From positions 1-64,000 of the forward strand of contig NZ_QDAH01000015.1 in assembly GCF_003075415.1 (NCBI RefSeq): a stretch of DNA of 64,000 nt. Reading direction: 5' to 3'. Origin of the DNA: Microvirga sp. KLBC 81. Lineage in GTDB: Bacteria > Pseudomonadota > Alphaproteobacteria > Rhizobiales > Beijerinckiaceae. The notes beneath the pieces are model-generated. The model saw nothing but the letters and a program-made list of their open reading frames with translations, had not been told where the DNA came from and did no database searches. Positions 7,594 to 17,964 of this stretch are shown here, piece after piece. Made by a program: the position numbers and the translations under genes. How positions within the stretch are numbered: position 1 is the first letter of the stretch; each line of letters starts with the position of its first letter.

Positions 7594-8633
7594 TGCGCAT
7601 TGGAACCTTAAAACTCACCTACGCAGCCGACGAGGCCTTGTTCGACACGAAGGTGCAGTGGATCTGGCTTGGCCTTCTCGCGCTCGGGCTCCTGATCTTC
7701 CCCTTCGTGGCGGGCCCGTACTGGGTCTATCTCGCCTGTCTCGTGGCCATCAACGTGGCAAGTGCCACGGGTCTCAACATCCTCACGGGCTATACGGGGC
7801 TCGTGAGCCTGGGACAGGCGGCCTTCATGGGTGTCGGGGCCTACACGGTCGCGGTGCTCGAAATCCGCGTCGGCACACCGTTCGTCATCAATTTGCTGCT
7901 GGCTGGCGGAATGACTGCAGCGGTCGGCGTAGTGTTCGGCATCCCGAGCCTTCGCGTGAAGGGGCTCTATCTCGCGATCGCCACCATCGCAGCATCGATG
8001 ATCTTGCATTTCGTGTTCGCCCATTGGCCGCTCACGGGCGGAACGCGCGGCCTCTCGATGCCGCCTGCGAGCTTCTTCGGCATCGCGCTCGACCAGCCGC
8101 AAAAACTCTACTGGCTCATCATTCCGGTGATGGCGCTCATGGTGCTGGGTGCCGCGAACCTCTTCCGCACGCGCGTGGGGCGTGCCTTCATCGCCGTCCG
8201 CGACCGGGACATCTCGGCGGAGGTGCTTGGAATTCCGCTGCTTCAGACCAAGCTGACGAGCTTTGCTCTCTCGTCGTTCTATGCGGGCGTCGCGGGCGGG
8301 ATGTGGGCTTATTTCTTCCGTGTCGTGACGCCTGAGAGCTTCCCGCTGATCAACTCGATCTTCTATCTCGCGGCCATCATCGTCGGCGGCATGGGGACCA
8401 TCTTGGGCGGCATTCTCGGGGCTGCCTTCATGACCCTGGTGCCGGAGGTTCTCAAGCTCGTGGTCGGCTGGATCACCCCTTGGGTGCCGGATGCGCTCAG
8501 CCTGCTCGCTCCAATCCGAACCATCGTGTTCGGTGCTCTGATCGTCGGGTTCCTCATCTTCGAACCACAGGGCCTTGCCGAAATCTGGCAGCGGATCCGA
8601 CGTTTCTTCCACCTATGGCCCTTCAGAACATAA
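7593..8633 (+). CDS. livM: Branched-chain-type ABC importer, permease LivM
   Basis: A 346-residue permease with about ten hydrophobic segments. The family hallmarks NILTGYTGLVSLGQAAFMGV, then GLYLAIATIAAS, RVGRAFIAVRDRDISAEVLG and AAIIVGGMGTILGGILGAAF are present. The start codon overlaps the livH stop (TAATG), so the two are translationally coupled. Its job is to form the membrane channel with LivH, powered by LivG and LivF. A stretch before the first helix (MRIGTLKLTYAADEALFDTK) is somewhat long, but typical of large LivM proteins. Confidence 0.93.
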   Translation: MRIGTLKLTYAADEALFDTKVQWIWLGLLALGLLIFPFVAGPYWVYLACLVAINVASATGLNILTGYTGLVSLGQAAFMGVGAYTVAVLEIRVGTPFVINLLLAGGMTAAVGVVFGIPSLRVKGLYLAIATIAASMILHFVFAHWPLTGGTRGLSMPPASFFGIALDQPQKLYWLIIPVMALMVLGAANLFRTRVGRAFIAVRDRDISAEVLGIPLLQTKLTSFALSSFYAGVAGGMWAYFFRVVTPESFPLINSIFYLAAIIVGGMGTILGGILGAAFMTLVPEVLKLVVGWITPWVPDALSLLAPIRTIVFGALIVGFLIFEPQGLAEIWQRIRRFFHLWPFRT

Positions 8634-8654
8634 AGACTATCGGGAGGAAATCAC

Positions 8655-9836
8655 ATGAAACTCACGTTATCGCGGAGAAGTCTCATAGGGGCGGCGATGG
8701 CCGGGCTTGCGCTCGGCGCGGTCGAAGCCAGGGCTCAAGGACAGAATGAGGAGATCGTCCTCGGCGGATCGATCCCGCTCACCGGCGTCTTCGCCTTCGC
8801 GGGCGTCGGCATTCATGCGGGCATTCAGGACTACCTGAAGATCGTCAACGATGCTGGCGGCATCAAGGGCCGCAAGATCAGGTACGTGGCCGAGGATACC
8901 GGCTACAAGGTCGATGCCTCCGTGGCGGCCTTCAATAAGATCACCGGCCAGAACAAGGTTTCGCTCTATTACGGCGACTCGACGGGCTTCGCGAAGACGA
9001 TCAATCCCGAGCTTGAACGGAAGGGCACGATGATCATGGCCGGCGCATCCTTCGCGTCGGAGCTGAACGATCCGAAGAAATATCCGCTGCAGTTTCTGCC
9101 CGGTCCCGACTACACGGAGATGTTCGGCATCCTGATGCGCCACATCGCCAAGGAAAAGCCGGGTGCGACCATTGCTTTCGTCTATTCCGACACGGAGTTC
9201 GGGCGTGATCCCATCGCACCAGGCGAGAAGCTTGCCACGGAACTCGGGCTGAAGGTGGTCGAGAAGATCGTGACGCCGCCGGGCAGCGTGGACGTGTCCA
9301 CGGAAGTGCTGAAGCTGCGCCGCGCACGGCCGGACTACACGATCTTCCATGGCTATGTGCTCGCGCCGATCCCGGAATTCATCCAGCAGGCGAAGCAAAT
9401 GGGCATGCAGAGCCGCTTCATGGGCACCTTCTGGTCCATGGATAATTCCATGGTGGAGAAGATGGGCGAGGCGGCCGACGGCTTCATGGGCGTGATGCCC
9501 TATCGCTACTACTACGACAAGGAGGGCACCGCGCCGATGCTGGACAAGATCCGGCAGATGCGGCCCGAGTATCAGTCGACGGCCTATATGCAGGGCTTCG
9601 TGACGGCGATGCTGATGACGGAAGCGGTGAAGCGCACCCTTGATGCCGGCAAGGAGCTCACCGGCCCGAACATGAAGGTCTCGCTCAACAGTATCAAGGA
9701 CTTCGACACGGGCGGCATCTTCGGCGTTCCGATCTCCATCCCCGGCAATTCCGTGCCGGTCGGCCGCATCTATCGTTTCGATGCCAAGCAGAAGCAGATG
9801 CTCCCGGCCTCCGATTGGATTCAGCTCGGAAAGTAA
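8655..9836 (+). CDS. ABC importer, periplasmic substrate-binding protein (LivK-like)
   Basis: A 393-residue type I periplasmic binding protein. The export signal MKLTLSRRSLIGAAMAGLAL contains adjacent arginines (SRRSLIG), which hints at Tat export, with cleavage near ARA/QG. The mature part begins IVLGGSIPLTGVFAFAGVGI, the usual opening of amide and urea/branched-chain acid receptors, and continues with YYGDSTGFAKTINPEL and YQSTAYMQGFVTAMLM. The ligand is not readable from sequence. Neighbouring CoA-activating and beta-oxidation enzymes suggest a fatty or aromatic acid. GGAGG lies 6 nt before the ATG. Position between livM and livF is a common operon order. Confidence 0.9.
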   Translation: MKLTLSRRSLIGAAMAGLALGAVEARAQGQNEEIVLGGSIPLTGVFAFAGVGIHAGIQDYLKIVNDAGGIKGRKIRYVAEDTGYKVDASVAAFNKITGQNKVSLYYGDSTGFAKTINPELERKGTMIMAGASFASELNDPKKYPLQFLPGPDYTEMFGILMRHIAKEKPGATIAFVYSDTEFGRDPIAPGEKLATELGLKVVEKIVTPPGSVDVSTEVLKLRRARPDYTIFHGYVLAPIPEFIQQAKQMGMQSRFMGTFWSMDNSMVEKMGEAADGFMGVMPYRYYYDKEGTAPMLDKIRQMRPEYQSTAYMQGFVTAMLMTEAVKRTLDAGKELTGPNMKVSLNSIKDFDTGGIFGVPISIPGNSVPVGRIYRFDAKQKQMLPASDWIQLGK

Positions 9837-9841
9837 AGCCC

Positions 9842-10647
<806 letters not shown>

Positions 10648-10651
<4 letters not shown>

Positions 10652-12492
10652 GGACCACGATGCCGCAAGCTCTCGACCGCGACAGCATGACCCTTCCGCA
10701 GCTCCTGCGGGACAATGCCCAGCGCATGCCCGACCGCATTGCCCTGAGACAGAAGGACTTCGGCATCTGGCAACCGATCACATGGGCTGATTACTACAAT
10801 CGGGCGCGGCATTTCGGACTGGGCCTCGTGTCACTCGGTCTGGAGCCGCGTGGACATGTGGCCATTCTGTCGGAGAACCGGGCCGAATGGGTAATTGCGC
10901 AACTCGGCGCAGGCCTCGTGGGCGGTGTGACCATCGGCGTCTATGCCACGAGTCCGGCCAACGAGATCTCGTATGTTCTGGGCCATTCGGATGCGGAGGT
11001 GGTGGTCTGCGAAGATCAGGAACAGACCGACAAGGTGCTCGAATGTCTGGAGGCGCTGCCGAAGCTCAGGCACATCGTGGTGATCGACCCGAAAGGCCTG
11101 GGTCACTACGAGAGCGACAAGCTCTCGACATTCAAGGAGGTCCTTGAAAAGGGGGCTGCCTATGAAAAGGATCACCCGGACCTGATCGACACATGCCTCG
11201 CCGGGCAGAGCCTCGCCGATATCGGTCTCATGGTCTACACTTCCGGCTCAACCGGAAAGCCGAAGGGCGCGATGCTCAGCTATCGCAATATGCGTGCTCA
11301 AGGCGCCGCTGTGATCGAGCGGCTCGGCTACACGGAGGATACCACCAACCTGTCCTATCTACCGCTGTGCCATGTGGCGGAGCAGATGCTGACGGTGATG
11401 GCACCCCTCCAAGCCGGCTCCTGCGTCAGCTTCGGTGAGTCCATCAGAACAGTTCAGGAGGATCTGCGCGAGATCGCGCCGACGCTGTTCTTGGGCGTGC
11501 CCCGAATCTGGGAGAAGCTGCATTCGGCTATCCATATCAAGATAATCGAGGCCAAGGGCTTCCGCCGCAGGCTCTTCGAGAAGGCCGTTTCCTTGTGCGA
11601 GCCCTTCGCCGAGAAGGCGCCCGCCGACCGCAGCTTACGTGAAAAGATGGTGTTCGGGATTTGCTATCTCCTGGTCTTCCGGGCGCTGCAGAATTTCATC
11701 GGCCTGCGGCGCATCAAAGTGGCGCTCACCGGTGCAGCGCCCATTTCGCCCCTGATCGTTCGCTTCTTCCGCACGCTCGGGATCCCGCTCATCGAAGTCT
11801 ATGGCCTGACCGAGACCTCGGGCATGGTCACGGGACAGCGGCTCGACGCTCTCCTGCCGGGTGCCGTCGGTCCAGCGGTTCATGGGGCGGAGGTGGATAT
11901 TGGCCCGGACGGAGAACTGCTCGTGCGCGGCGATATGGTCTTCGAGGGCTATTACCGCAACGAGGAGGCGACACGTGCATCGATCCGTGACGGATGGCTG
12001 CACACGGGCGACGTGGCCAAGATCGAAGCCGGTCAGGTCAAGATCGTGGACCGGCTCAAGGACATCATGATCACTGCCGGCGGAAAGAACCTCAGTCCGT
12101 CCGAGATCGAGAATACGGTCAAGAGCAGCGCCTTCATCAAGGAGTGCATCGTCATCGCCGAAGGGCGCCGCTACCCGGCTGCGTTGATCCAGATCGATGC
12201 GGAAACCGTCGGCAAGTGGGCCGAGGAAAACCGGGTGCCCTTCACGAACTACAAGAGCCTCGCGGAGAACAGGCGCGTACGCGAGCTGATCGATGCGGAG
12301 GTCGAGCGTGCCAACCGGCAGCTCGCGCCCGTGGCGCAGATCAAGAAATTTCATCTCCTCACGAAGGAGCTGGATCACGATGACGATGAAGTCACCGCCA
12401 CCATGAAGGTCCGGCGCGCGAACATCTATCGGAAATATGCCGCCGAGATCGAAGGGCTCTACAGAGAAGCGCCCGCCGTGGCAGCGGAGTAA
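10648..12492 (+). CDS. Long-chain acyl-CoA synthetase (AMP-forming)
   Basis: A 614-residue adenylate-forming enzyme that activates a carboxylic acid to its CoA thioester with ATP. The P-loop-like motif is YTSGSTGKPKG (residues 197-207). Later motifs are VYGLTETSGMV, the YYRNEEATRASIRDGWLHTG segment, and DRLKDIMITAGGKNLSPSEI. Length and sequence fit long-chain acyl-CoA synthetases with an N-terminal QPITWADY region. The first ATG overlaps the livF stop (ATGA). An in-frame ATG at 10660, with AGGA just before it, could be the real start. Coupling to an importer implies immediate activation of the transported acid. Confidence 0.92.
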
Positions 12493-12519
12493 GACAATCA
12501 GGTTCAAGGAGTTTTCAGG

Positions 12520-13701
12520 ATGGTACGCAACGTCGTGATTGCATCGGGAGTCAGGACCGCCATCGGCACGTTCGGAGGCACGTTGTCCGACCATTCGCCC
12601 ACCCGGCTCGGCGCGCTCTGCGTGGCAGAGGCGCTGAAGCGAGCCGGGCTCGAAGGCTCGGATGTGGACCACGTGGTGTTCGGCAACGTGATCATCACTG
12701 AGCCGAAGGATGCCTATCTCGGCCGGGTCGCGGCCATCGAGGGCGGCGTTCCCATCGAGGTGCCGGCCATGACCGTGAATCGTCTGTGCGGCAGCGGCGT
12801 CCAATCCATCGTATCGGCTGCACAATCCATCATGCTGGGCGATGCGGAAGTGGCCGTGGCGGGTGGCGCGGAGGCGATGAGCCGTTCGCCGCACCTGTTG
12901 CATACGGCGCGCTTTGGTCAGCGGATGGGGGACGCCTTGGTTGTGGATCACCTGACCGGTATCCTCACTGATCCGTTCGGCAACGGCATCATGGGCATCA
13001 CGGCTGAAAACGTCGCGTCCAAGTGGCAGATCTCCCGTGACGCACAGGACACATTTGCGGCGGAAAGCCAGCGCCGCGCCGCTATCGCTATCAATGAGGG
13101 GCGATTCAAGGATCAGATTCTTCCTGTCGAAGTCAGGAAGGGGCGGGAGATCATTTCCTTCGACACCGATGAACACCCCAAGGGCGAAACGACCCGCGAG
13201 AGTCTGTCGTCCCTTCGCCCCGTCTTCCGCAAGGACGGAACGGTAACGGCTGGCAACGCTTCCGGCATCAACGACGGCGCCGCCGCTGTCGTTCTGATGG
13301 AGGAGGGCAGGGCGGAACGCGAAGGGCAGAATGTGCTGGCCCGGATCGTCGGCTATGCGCATGCCGGCGTGGAGCCCGGCGAGATGGGCATCGGTCCTGT
13401 TCCGGCTGTTCGGAAACTGCTTGAGAAGACGGGCATGAAGATCGGCGACTTCGATGTCATCGAGTCGAACGAAGCCTTTGCAGCACAAGCCTGCGCGGTT
13501 GCGAACGAACTCGGCTTCGATCCCGAGCGCGTCAATCCGAATGGTGGAGCCATTGCTCTCGGTCATCCGGTGGGGGCAACCGGTACCATTCTCACAGTCA
13601 AGACGGCCTATGAACTGGCTCGAATGGGCGGGCGCCATGGCCTGATTACCATGTGCATCGGCGGTGGCCAGGGCATCGCGCTGGCTATCGAGAGAGCCTA
13701 A
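12520..13701 (+). CDS. Acetyl-CoA C-acyltransferase (thiolase)
   Basis: A 393-residue thiolase. The nucleophile is Cys90 in [12 protein letters not shown], the catalytic His lies in GHPVGATG, and the second Cys in [14 protein letters not shown] near the C-terminus. [16 protein letters not shown] is also conserved. It would cleave 3-ketoacyl-CoA to acetyl-CoA and a shortened acyl-CoA in beta-oxidation, or run in reverse as an acetyl-CoA acetyltransferase. Sequence alone does not settle chain length. AAGGAG lies 8 nt before the ATG, and it follows the synthetase by 27 bases in the same operon. Confidence 0.92.
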   Translation: MVRNVVIASGVRTAIGTFGGTLSDHSPTRLGALCVAEALKRAGLEGSDVDHVVFGNVIITEPKDAYLGRVAAIEGGVPIEVPAMTVNRLCGSGVQSIVSAAQSIMLGDAEVAVAGGAEAMSRSPHLLHTARFGQRMGDALVVDHLTGILTDPFGNGIMGITAENVASKWQISRDAQDTFAAESQRRAAIAINEGRFKDQILPVEVRKGREIISFDTDEHPKGETTRESLSSLRPVFRKDGTVTAGNASGINDGAAAVVLMEEGRAEREGQNVLARIVGYAHAGVEPGEMGIGPVPAVRKLLEKTGMKIGDFDVIESNEAFAAQACAVANELGFDPERVNPNGGAIALGHPVGATGTILTVKTAYELARMGGRHGLITMCIGGGQGIALAIERA

Positions 13702-13797
13702 AGGAAATCCAATGAGGGGCGCGCCTGCCCTGGACGTCCTGCCGAGCCGCCGTTACATGGGCGGGCGGCCACGCCCCCCTTATCAGTCAGGAATCCT

Positions 13798-14514
13798 ATG
13801 ACGGCATCCCCGTGGAAAAAGCCTGCCGATCGGCAGAAGGAGCGCGAAGTCAAGCGCGATGCCGTGCTGCGTGCTGCCGCTCAGGCTTTCAACGAGAACG
13901 GCTTTCACAAGACGTCCCTGGACGATGTGGCCGAGCGCCTGAACGTCACGAAGCCGACGATCTACTACTACGTCAAGAACAAGGATCAGATCCTGTTCGA
14001 GTGTGTCCGTATCGGTCTGGAGATGCTGGAGGATGCCTCGGCCCAGATCGAGGGAACCAGTGCCAATGGCCTTACCAAGCTGATTGCTCTCTGGCGGGTC
14101 TATGTGCAGATCGTTACCGAGGATTTCGGCCGTTGCCTGATCCTCGTGGGCGAGGATCCGCTTCCGCCGGGCACGCGCAAGGAACTGCGTGCGCTGAAAG
14201 GACGAATCGACAAGCGGTTCCGTTCCGTCATCGCGGAGGGTATCGAGGACGGCTCCATCCGCCCCTGCGATCCGAAGATGGCAGCCTTCGCCGCTGCAGG
14301 TGCCTTGAGCTGGATCGCGCGCTGGTACGATCCGCGCGGACCGCTCAATCCGGAGCAGCTTGCAGACCAGATGATCGACCTGCTCGTCCACGGCGTTGGT
14401 GGTGTTGGCCAGGCGAAAAGAAAGACGAACAGTAAGGCTGGAATGAAGCTCGCTGCTGCGAACGCACCTGCGTCACCAAAACCGCCCCGGAAGTCCGCCA
14501 GTCGAGCCTCCTGA
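13798..14514 (+). CDS. TetR family transcriptional regulator
   Basis: A 238-residue TetR repressor. The N-terminal DNA-binding domain (about residues 20-66) reads VLRAAAQAFNENGFHKTSLD, then VAERLNVTKPTIYYYVKNKD. The C-terminal ligand domain includes WRVYVQIVTEDFGRCLILVG and ends in a basic, alanine-rich tail (AKRKTNSKAG) absent from most relatives. Lying inside the beta-oxidation island, 96 bases after the thiolase, it is the best candidate for its local regulator, probably released by an acyl-CoA. Candidate operators are at 4775-4788 and 17776-17793. AGGA lies 6 nt upstream of the ATG. Confidence 0.88.
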   Translation: MTASPWKKPADRQKEREVKRDAVLRAAAQAFNENGFHKTSLDDVAERLNVTKPTIYYYVKNKDQILFECVRIGLEMLEDASAQIEGTSANGLTKLIALWRVYVQIVTEDFGRCLILVGEDPLPPGTRKELRALKGRIDKRFRSVIAEGIEDGSIRPCDPKMAAFAAAGALSWIARWYDPRGPLNPEQLADQMIDLLVHGVGGVGQAKRKTNSKAGMKLAAANAPASPKPPRKSASRAS

Positions 14515-14547
14515 CGGCTGTTGTTTTGGCAGCAGAGGAACTGCGCC

Positions 14548-15234
14548 ATGAATGTATCCGAGCAGCGCCTTTATCTCAGCCCGGCCGAATATGTGGACAG
14601 CGATTACCCTGCGATCCGGAAAAGGACCGAGGAGCTGACGGCTGGACTTGCTTCGGCGGCAGAGCGGGCGAAGGTGCTGTACGACGCGGTGCGCGACGGC
14701 ATCCGTTACGATCCTTATGTGGATTACACGAACCGCGAGAGCTTCCGGGCCAGCAGCGTTCTGGCGGCGGGTCGCGGCTATTGCGTCAGCAAGGCCGCTC
14801 TCTATGCGGCACTCTGCCGCGCCGGCGGAATTCCGGCGCGTATCGGCTTATCCGATGTGCGCAACCATCTCGCGACACCCCGCCTGCTGGCAGCGGTCGG
14901 CACCGACGTGTTCTCGTGCCACGGCTATGTCGAGGTTCATCTCGGCAATCGTTGGCTAAAGGCGACGCCGACGTTCAATGCGAGCCTATGTGCCAAGCTC
15001 GGTGTCGAACCGCTCGACTTCGATGGCTCCGGCGACGCGTTATTCCAACCTTTCGACGGAGAAGGGCGGGCGTTCATGGACTACGTCGTCAATCACGGCA
15101 CGTTCTTCGACGTGCCTGCGAAGTTTCTCATGGGTGAGATGGCGCGGCTCTATCCGGCCCTCTGCAGGCCCGGAGGCTATCGAGGGCAAAGTATGGAAGA
15201 GGAGGCCGGAGCATCCGCGGCTCCGGCCTCCTGA
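14548..15234 (+). CDS. Transglutaminase-like (cysteine protease fold) protein
   Basis: A 228-residue cytoplasmic protein with a transglutaminase-like core. Cys79 in GRGYCVSKAALYAALCRAGG is the probable nucleophile. A His in SCHGYVEVHLGNRWLKATPT and the Asp in the following segment complete a catalytic-triad pattern. Family members act as peptidases, amidases or transferases; the substrate is unknown here. The ATG at 14548 (GAGGA upstream) is preferred over an earlier TTG. It follows the TetR gene closely, on the same strand, inside the fatty-acid cluster, which is an unexplained partnership. The last codons form a strong hairpin. Confidence 0.8.
   Translation: MNVSEQRLYLSPAEYVDSDYPAIRKRTEELTAGLASAAERAKVLYDAVRDGIRYDPYVDYTNRESFRASSVLAAGRGYCVSKAALYAALCRAGGIPARIGLSDVRNHLATPRLLAAVGTDVFSCHGYVEVHLGNRWLKATPTFNASLCAKLGVEPLDFDGSGDALFQPFDGEGRAFMDYVVNHGTFFDVPAKFLMGEMARLYPALCRPGGYRGQSMEEEAGASAAPAS
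15200..15232. terminator. 13-bp perfect hairpin at convergent gene ends
   Basis: AGGAGGCCGGAGC (15200-15212) pairs perfectly with GCTCCGGCCTCCT (15220-15232) across a 7-base loop. It lies within the last codons of the transglutaminase-like gene and 15 bases from the stop of the convergent FadN-like gene. No T-run follows on either strand, so it is a transcript-end or stability hairpin and not a textbook terminator. Confidence 0.45.
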
Positions 15235-15247
15235 AACAACAGGTCGT

Positions 15248-17599
15248 CTAATTGCGCAGCGGCTTGCCGGTTGCCAGCATGTGCTCGATGCGCTCCCGCG
15301 TTGCTGGCCTCTTCGCGAGGGTAATCACTGCCTCCCGCTCCAATGCCAGCACGTCTTCCTCGGAAGCGGCGCCGCTCCTGCTATTCGCGCCAGTGAGAAC
15401 TGAGGCGAGAGTCTCGGCGACTGCCATATCCGTTTCAGTGAGGCGAAGGGCCTCTTGGCGCTTCTCAGTAAGATCCATGAGCATGCGCTTGCCGGACGGA
15501 CCAGCCAGCACGATCTTCGAGCGATCAGGCGCACGGTATCCGACGTTCGCTATTGACGCTGCGCGCTGGATGCCTATGCCCAGCAGACGATCGCGGTTCA
15601 TGACGATGCCATCGGTGGTGCGCAGCAATCCCTTGTCCCAGGCATCGAGAGCCGAGGACGAGGAATTGCCGGCGAGAATTGTCTCAAAAGCCATTGTCGC
15701 GACAGAAACAGGATCGCCTGCATCCTTGACACGCTCCTGCATGCGCAGCAGGAGTTGCGTGCATCCTCCCCAGCCGGGCACGATGCCGACCTTCGTTTCG
15801 GGAAGGCCTGCCGCCAACTCCGCATGCGCGACAATGGCATCGCAATGGAGCATCAGCTCGCACCCGCCGCCGAGGGTGAGTCCCGCCGGCGCAGCCACTA
15901 CAGGGAAGGGCGCATACTTCACCCGCTGGAAGAGGTTCTGACCCCGTGAGAGAAAGGCCTCCAACGCTGCCCAATTTTCCTCGCGCATCAGACCGACGAA
16001 GTAGGACAGATCAGCGCCGGCAGAGAAAGCGCGCGCGTTGTCGTTGCCGATGACGAGACCACGAAACTCGGAGGCCACCTTATCGAGACTTGTCTCCAGC
16101 GCATCGAAAACGGCAGGGGTCAGGCTGTTCATTTTTGTATGGACTTCGAAGCAGACCACGCCGTCGCCTGCATCCCAGAGCGAGGCTCCTTCATTCCCGA
16201 GAATTCTCTGCTGGCATGACTTGATGGCCGGCAATGTGAGAATGCCGGTCTTGTCCGTCGGCTGCGCGCGCGTGCCATCGGTGCGCAGCGCCGATCCTGT
16301 GTTCCGGCCGTAGAATCCCTCGTTTCGGATAGCAGAGGCCAGGAGGGAGGGCACGTCTTGCCCTTCCCGAGCCAAGCGTTCGGCAAGCATCGCCAGCCCG
16401 CAACGTTCGGCAAGCCTGAACGGGCCTTCGCGCCAGGCATAGCCGAGTTCCATGGCCGTATCGATGGCGGCAACGTCTTTCGCAATCTCCGGGCCGACAT
16501 GGGCGGTATAGGCGATGAGGTGGGACAACACGCTCCAGGCGTAGAGACCAAGTCGGTCATCAGACTGCAAAAGAGCCGCAAGATCGCGGCCCTTACCAGG
16601 TAGCGCAGCAGCGTCGACCGGCGCTTCCGGACGGTACCGACCTGACGAGAGATCCAGGACTTCATGCGACTTGTCGACATTGACCCTGTAGAAGCCGCCA
16701 TTGGCTTTTCGACCCAGCTGTCCTGCCGCGATCATGCCCTGGACGGTCTGATCCGAAGGCAAATCATAGGAGTGAATGTCGTCAGATGCGGGCAGGGCGA
16801 TCATGAGACTGCCCCACACGTGCGGAATAAGATCGATGCCGATGAGGTCGAGCAGTCCGAAGACACCGGTGCGCGGCATGCCCAGCGCCGCCATCACCGT
16901 ATCCGCCTCCTCGACGGTGAGACCTAGGCGCTTCGCTTCCAGCGCAGCCACCGCCAGCCAGTAGCAGCCGATGCGATTGGCGATGAAGCCAGGCGTATCT
17001 TGGCAATCGACAACGGTTTTTCCGAGAATGACTTCCGATGCTGCCTTCGCGCGCGCCACGAGCTCGGTTGAGTTCTCCGGAGAACTGACGATCTCGACGA
17101 GCCGCATGATGCGCGGCGGATTGAAGAAATGCGTAATCAGGAAGTCGGCCCCAAACGAGGGACCAAGTTCGACAATCAGGTCTGAACGGGGTATCGTGGA
17201 GGTGTTGGAGGAAACGATCGATCCTTTTTTCCTGATGCTGTCGATCCTGCGGTAAAGGTCGCGTTTCACGTCGAGCTTCTCGACAACGGCCTCAATGATC
17301 CAATCGACTTCCGAAAGCCGTTGAAGGTCATCGTCGATATTGCCGGCCTGGACGAGTTTGGCAGCATCAGGATGCATGAAGCCGTTTGCCTTCAGCTGCC
17401 GCGCGATACCCGTTTCGGCTGGGCTATCGGGAGATGAGTCCGACCCTCGGATGTCGAGAAGATCCACAGGGATTCCGGCATTGGCAAATTGCGCGGCAAT
17501 GCCGGATCCCATGGATCCGGCGCCGATGACGGCTACACGCGCAATGCCAGCTTCTCGAACGCCGATGATGGAAGGAGAGAAAGAGGAGAGGGCGTTCAT
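15248..17599 (-). CDS. 3-hydroxyacyl-CoA dehydrogenase / enoyl-CoA hydratase (FadN-type)
   Basis: A 783-residue bifunctional beta-oxidation enzyme. The NAD-binding dehydrogenase half comes first, with IARVAVIGAGSMGSGIAAQF (about residues 18-37), SNTSTIPRSDLI, and FLITHFFNPPRIMRLVEIVS, then the DTPGFIANRIG helix. The crotonase half comes last, with NARAFSAGADLSYFVGL and AAPAGLTLGGGCELMLHCDA. This order, dehydrogenase then hydratase, is that of Bacillus FadN (about 790 residues) and opposite to E. coli FadB. The ATG at 17599 (GGGAG upstream) is chosen over an earlier GTG. It is convergent with the transglutaminase-like gene. Confidence 0.9.
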   Translation of the reverse strand: MNALSSFSPSIIGVREAGIARVAVIGAGSMGSGIAAQFANAGIPVDLLDIRGSDSSPDSPAETGIARQLKANGFMHPDAAKLVQAGNIDDDLQRLSEVDWIIEAVVEKLDVKRDLYRRIDSIRKKGSIVSSNTSTIPRSDLIVELGPSFGADFLITHFFNPPRIMRLVEIVSSPENSTELVARAKAASEVILGKTVVDCQDTPGFIANRIGCYWLAVAALEAKRLGLTVEEADTVMAALGMPRTGVFGLLDLIGIDLIPHVWGSLMIALPASDDIHSYDLPSDQTVQGMIAAGQLGRKANGGFYRVNVDKSHEVLDLSSGRYRPEAPVDAAALPGKGRDLAALLQSDDRLGLYAWSVLSHLIAYTAHVGPEIAKDVAAIDTAMELGYAWREGPFRLAERCGLAMLAERLAREGQDVPSLLASAIRNEGFYGRNTGSALRTDGTRAQPTDKTGILTLPAIKSCQQRILGNEGASLWDAGDGVVCFEVHTKMNSLTPAVFDALETSLDKVASEFRGLVIGNDNARAFSAGADLSYFVGLMREENWAALEAFLSRGQNLFQRVKYAPFPVVAAPAGLTLGGGCELMLHCDAIVAHAELAAGLPETKVGIVPGWGGCTQLLLRMQERVKDAGDPVSVATMAFETILAGNSSSSALDAWDKGLLRTTDGIVMNRDRLLGIGIQRAASIANVGYRAPDRSKIVLAGPSGKRMLMDLTEKRQEALRLTETDMAVAETLASVLTGANSRSGAASEEDVLALEREAVITLAKRPATRERIEHMLATGKPLRN

Positions 17600-17964
17600 G
17601 GTGTCTCCCAGAATATGGATGGCCAATCTGAGCTCCGATCTTGAGGACGGCGTGCCAATTTCTGTGCCACCGACCACCCGAGGGCCTTCGAAGGATTGGG
17701 GTGCCTGTTTCGGGTCTCCATCCGAGAACAGGATCGCCCTATCCGTCGTTGATCATGTTATAAGCGCAGTATTATTCCTACTTCCTAGTAGGATCTGTCA
17801 ACGGCGGGCTGCGCCGACGCTTGGGCGAGACTCGAAACAGAAACTCCACTGATGCTGACATTTAAGGGGCCGGAACGTGAGAGGGCGCCCATAACCTTGA
17901 TCCCGATCAATGTGGCCGCTCGGCTCTGCAGGTATTCATCTTCTTTGAAACGAGGAGGGATTCC
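17600..17964. other. Divergent control region, fadN-like/adhP
   Basis: A 365-base gene-free region between the divergent FadN-type enzyme and alcohol dehydrogenase genes. It contains the palindrome at 17776-17793, given separately. No other ORF with a good ribosome binding site and no RNA gene were seen. Confidence 0.55.
17776..17793. promoter_or_regulatory. Candidate operator palindrome
   Basis: TCCTACT-TCCT-AGTAGGA is a perfect 7-bp inverted repeat with a 4-base spacer, about 175 bases upstream of the FadN-like start and downstream of an AT-rich stretch (TTATAAGCGCAGTATTATTC). Its core CTAC-N6-GTAG partly matches the site at 4775-4788. The TetR protein of this island is the natural candidate ligand. 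Confidence 0.4.
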
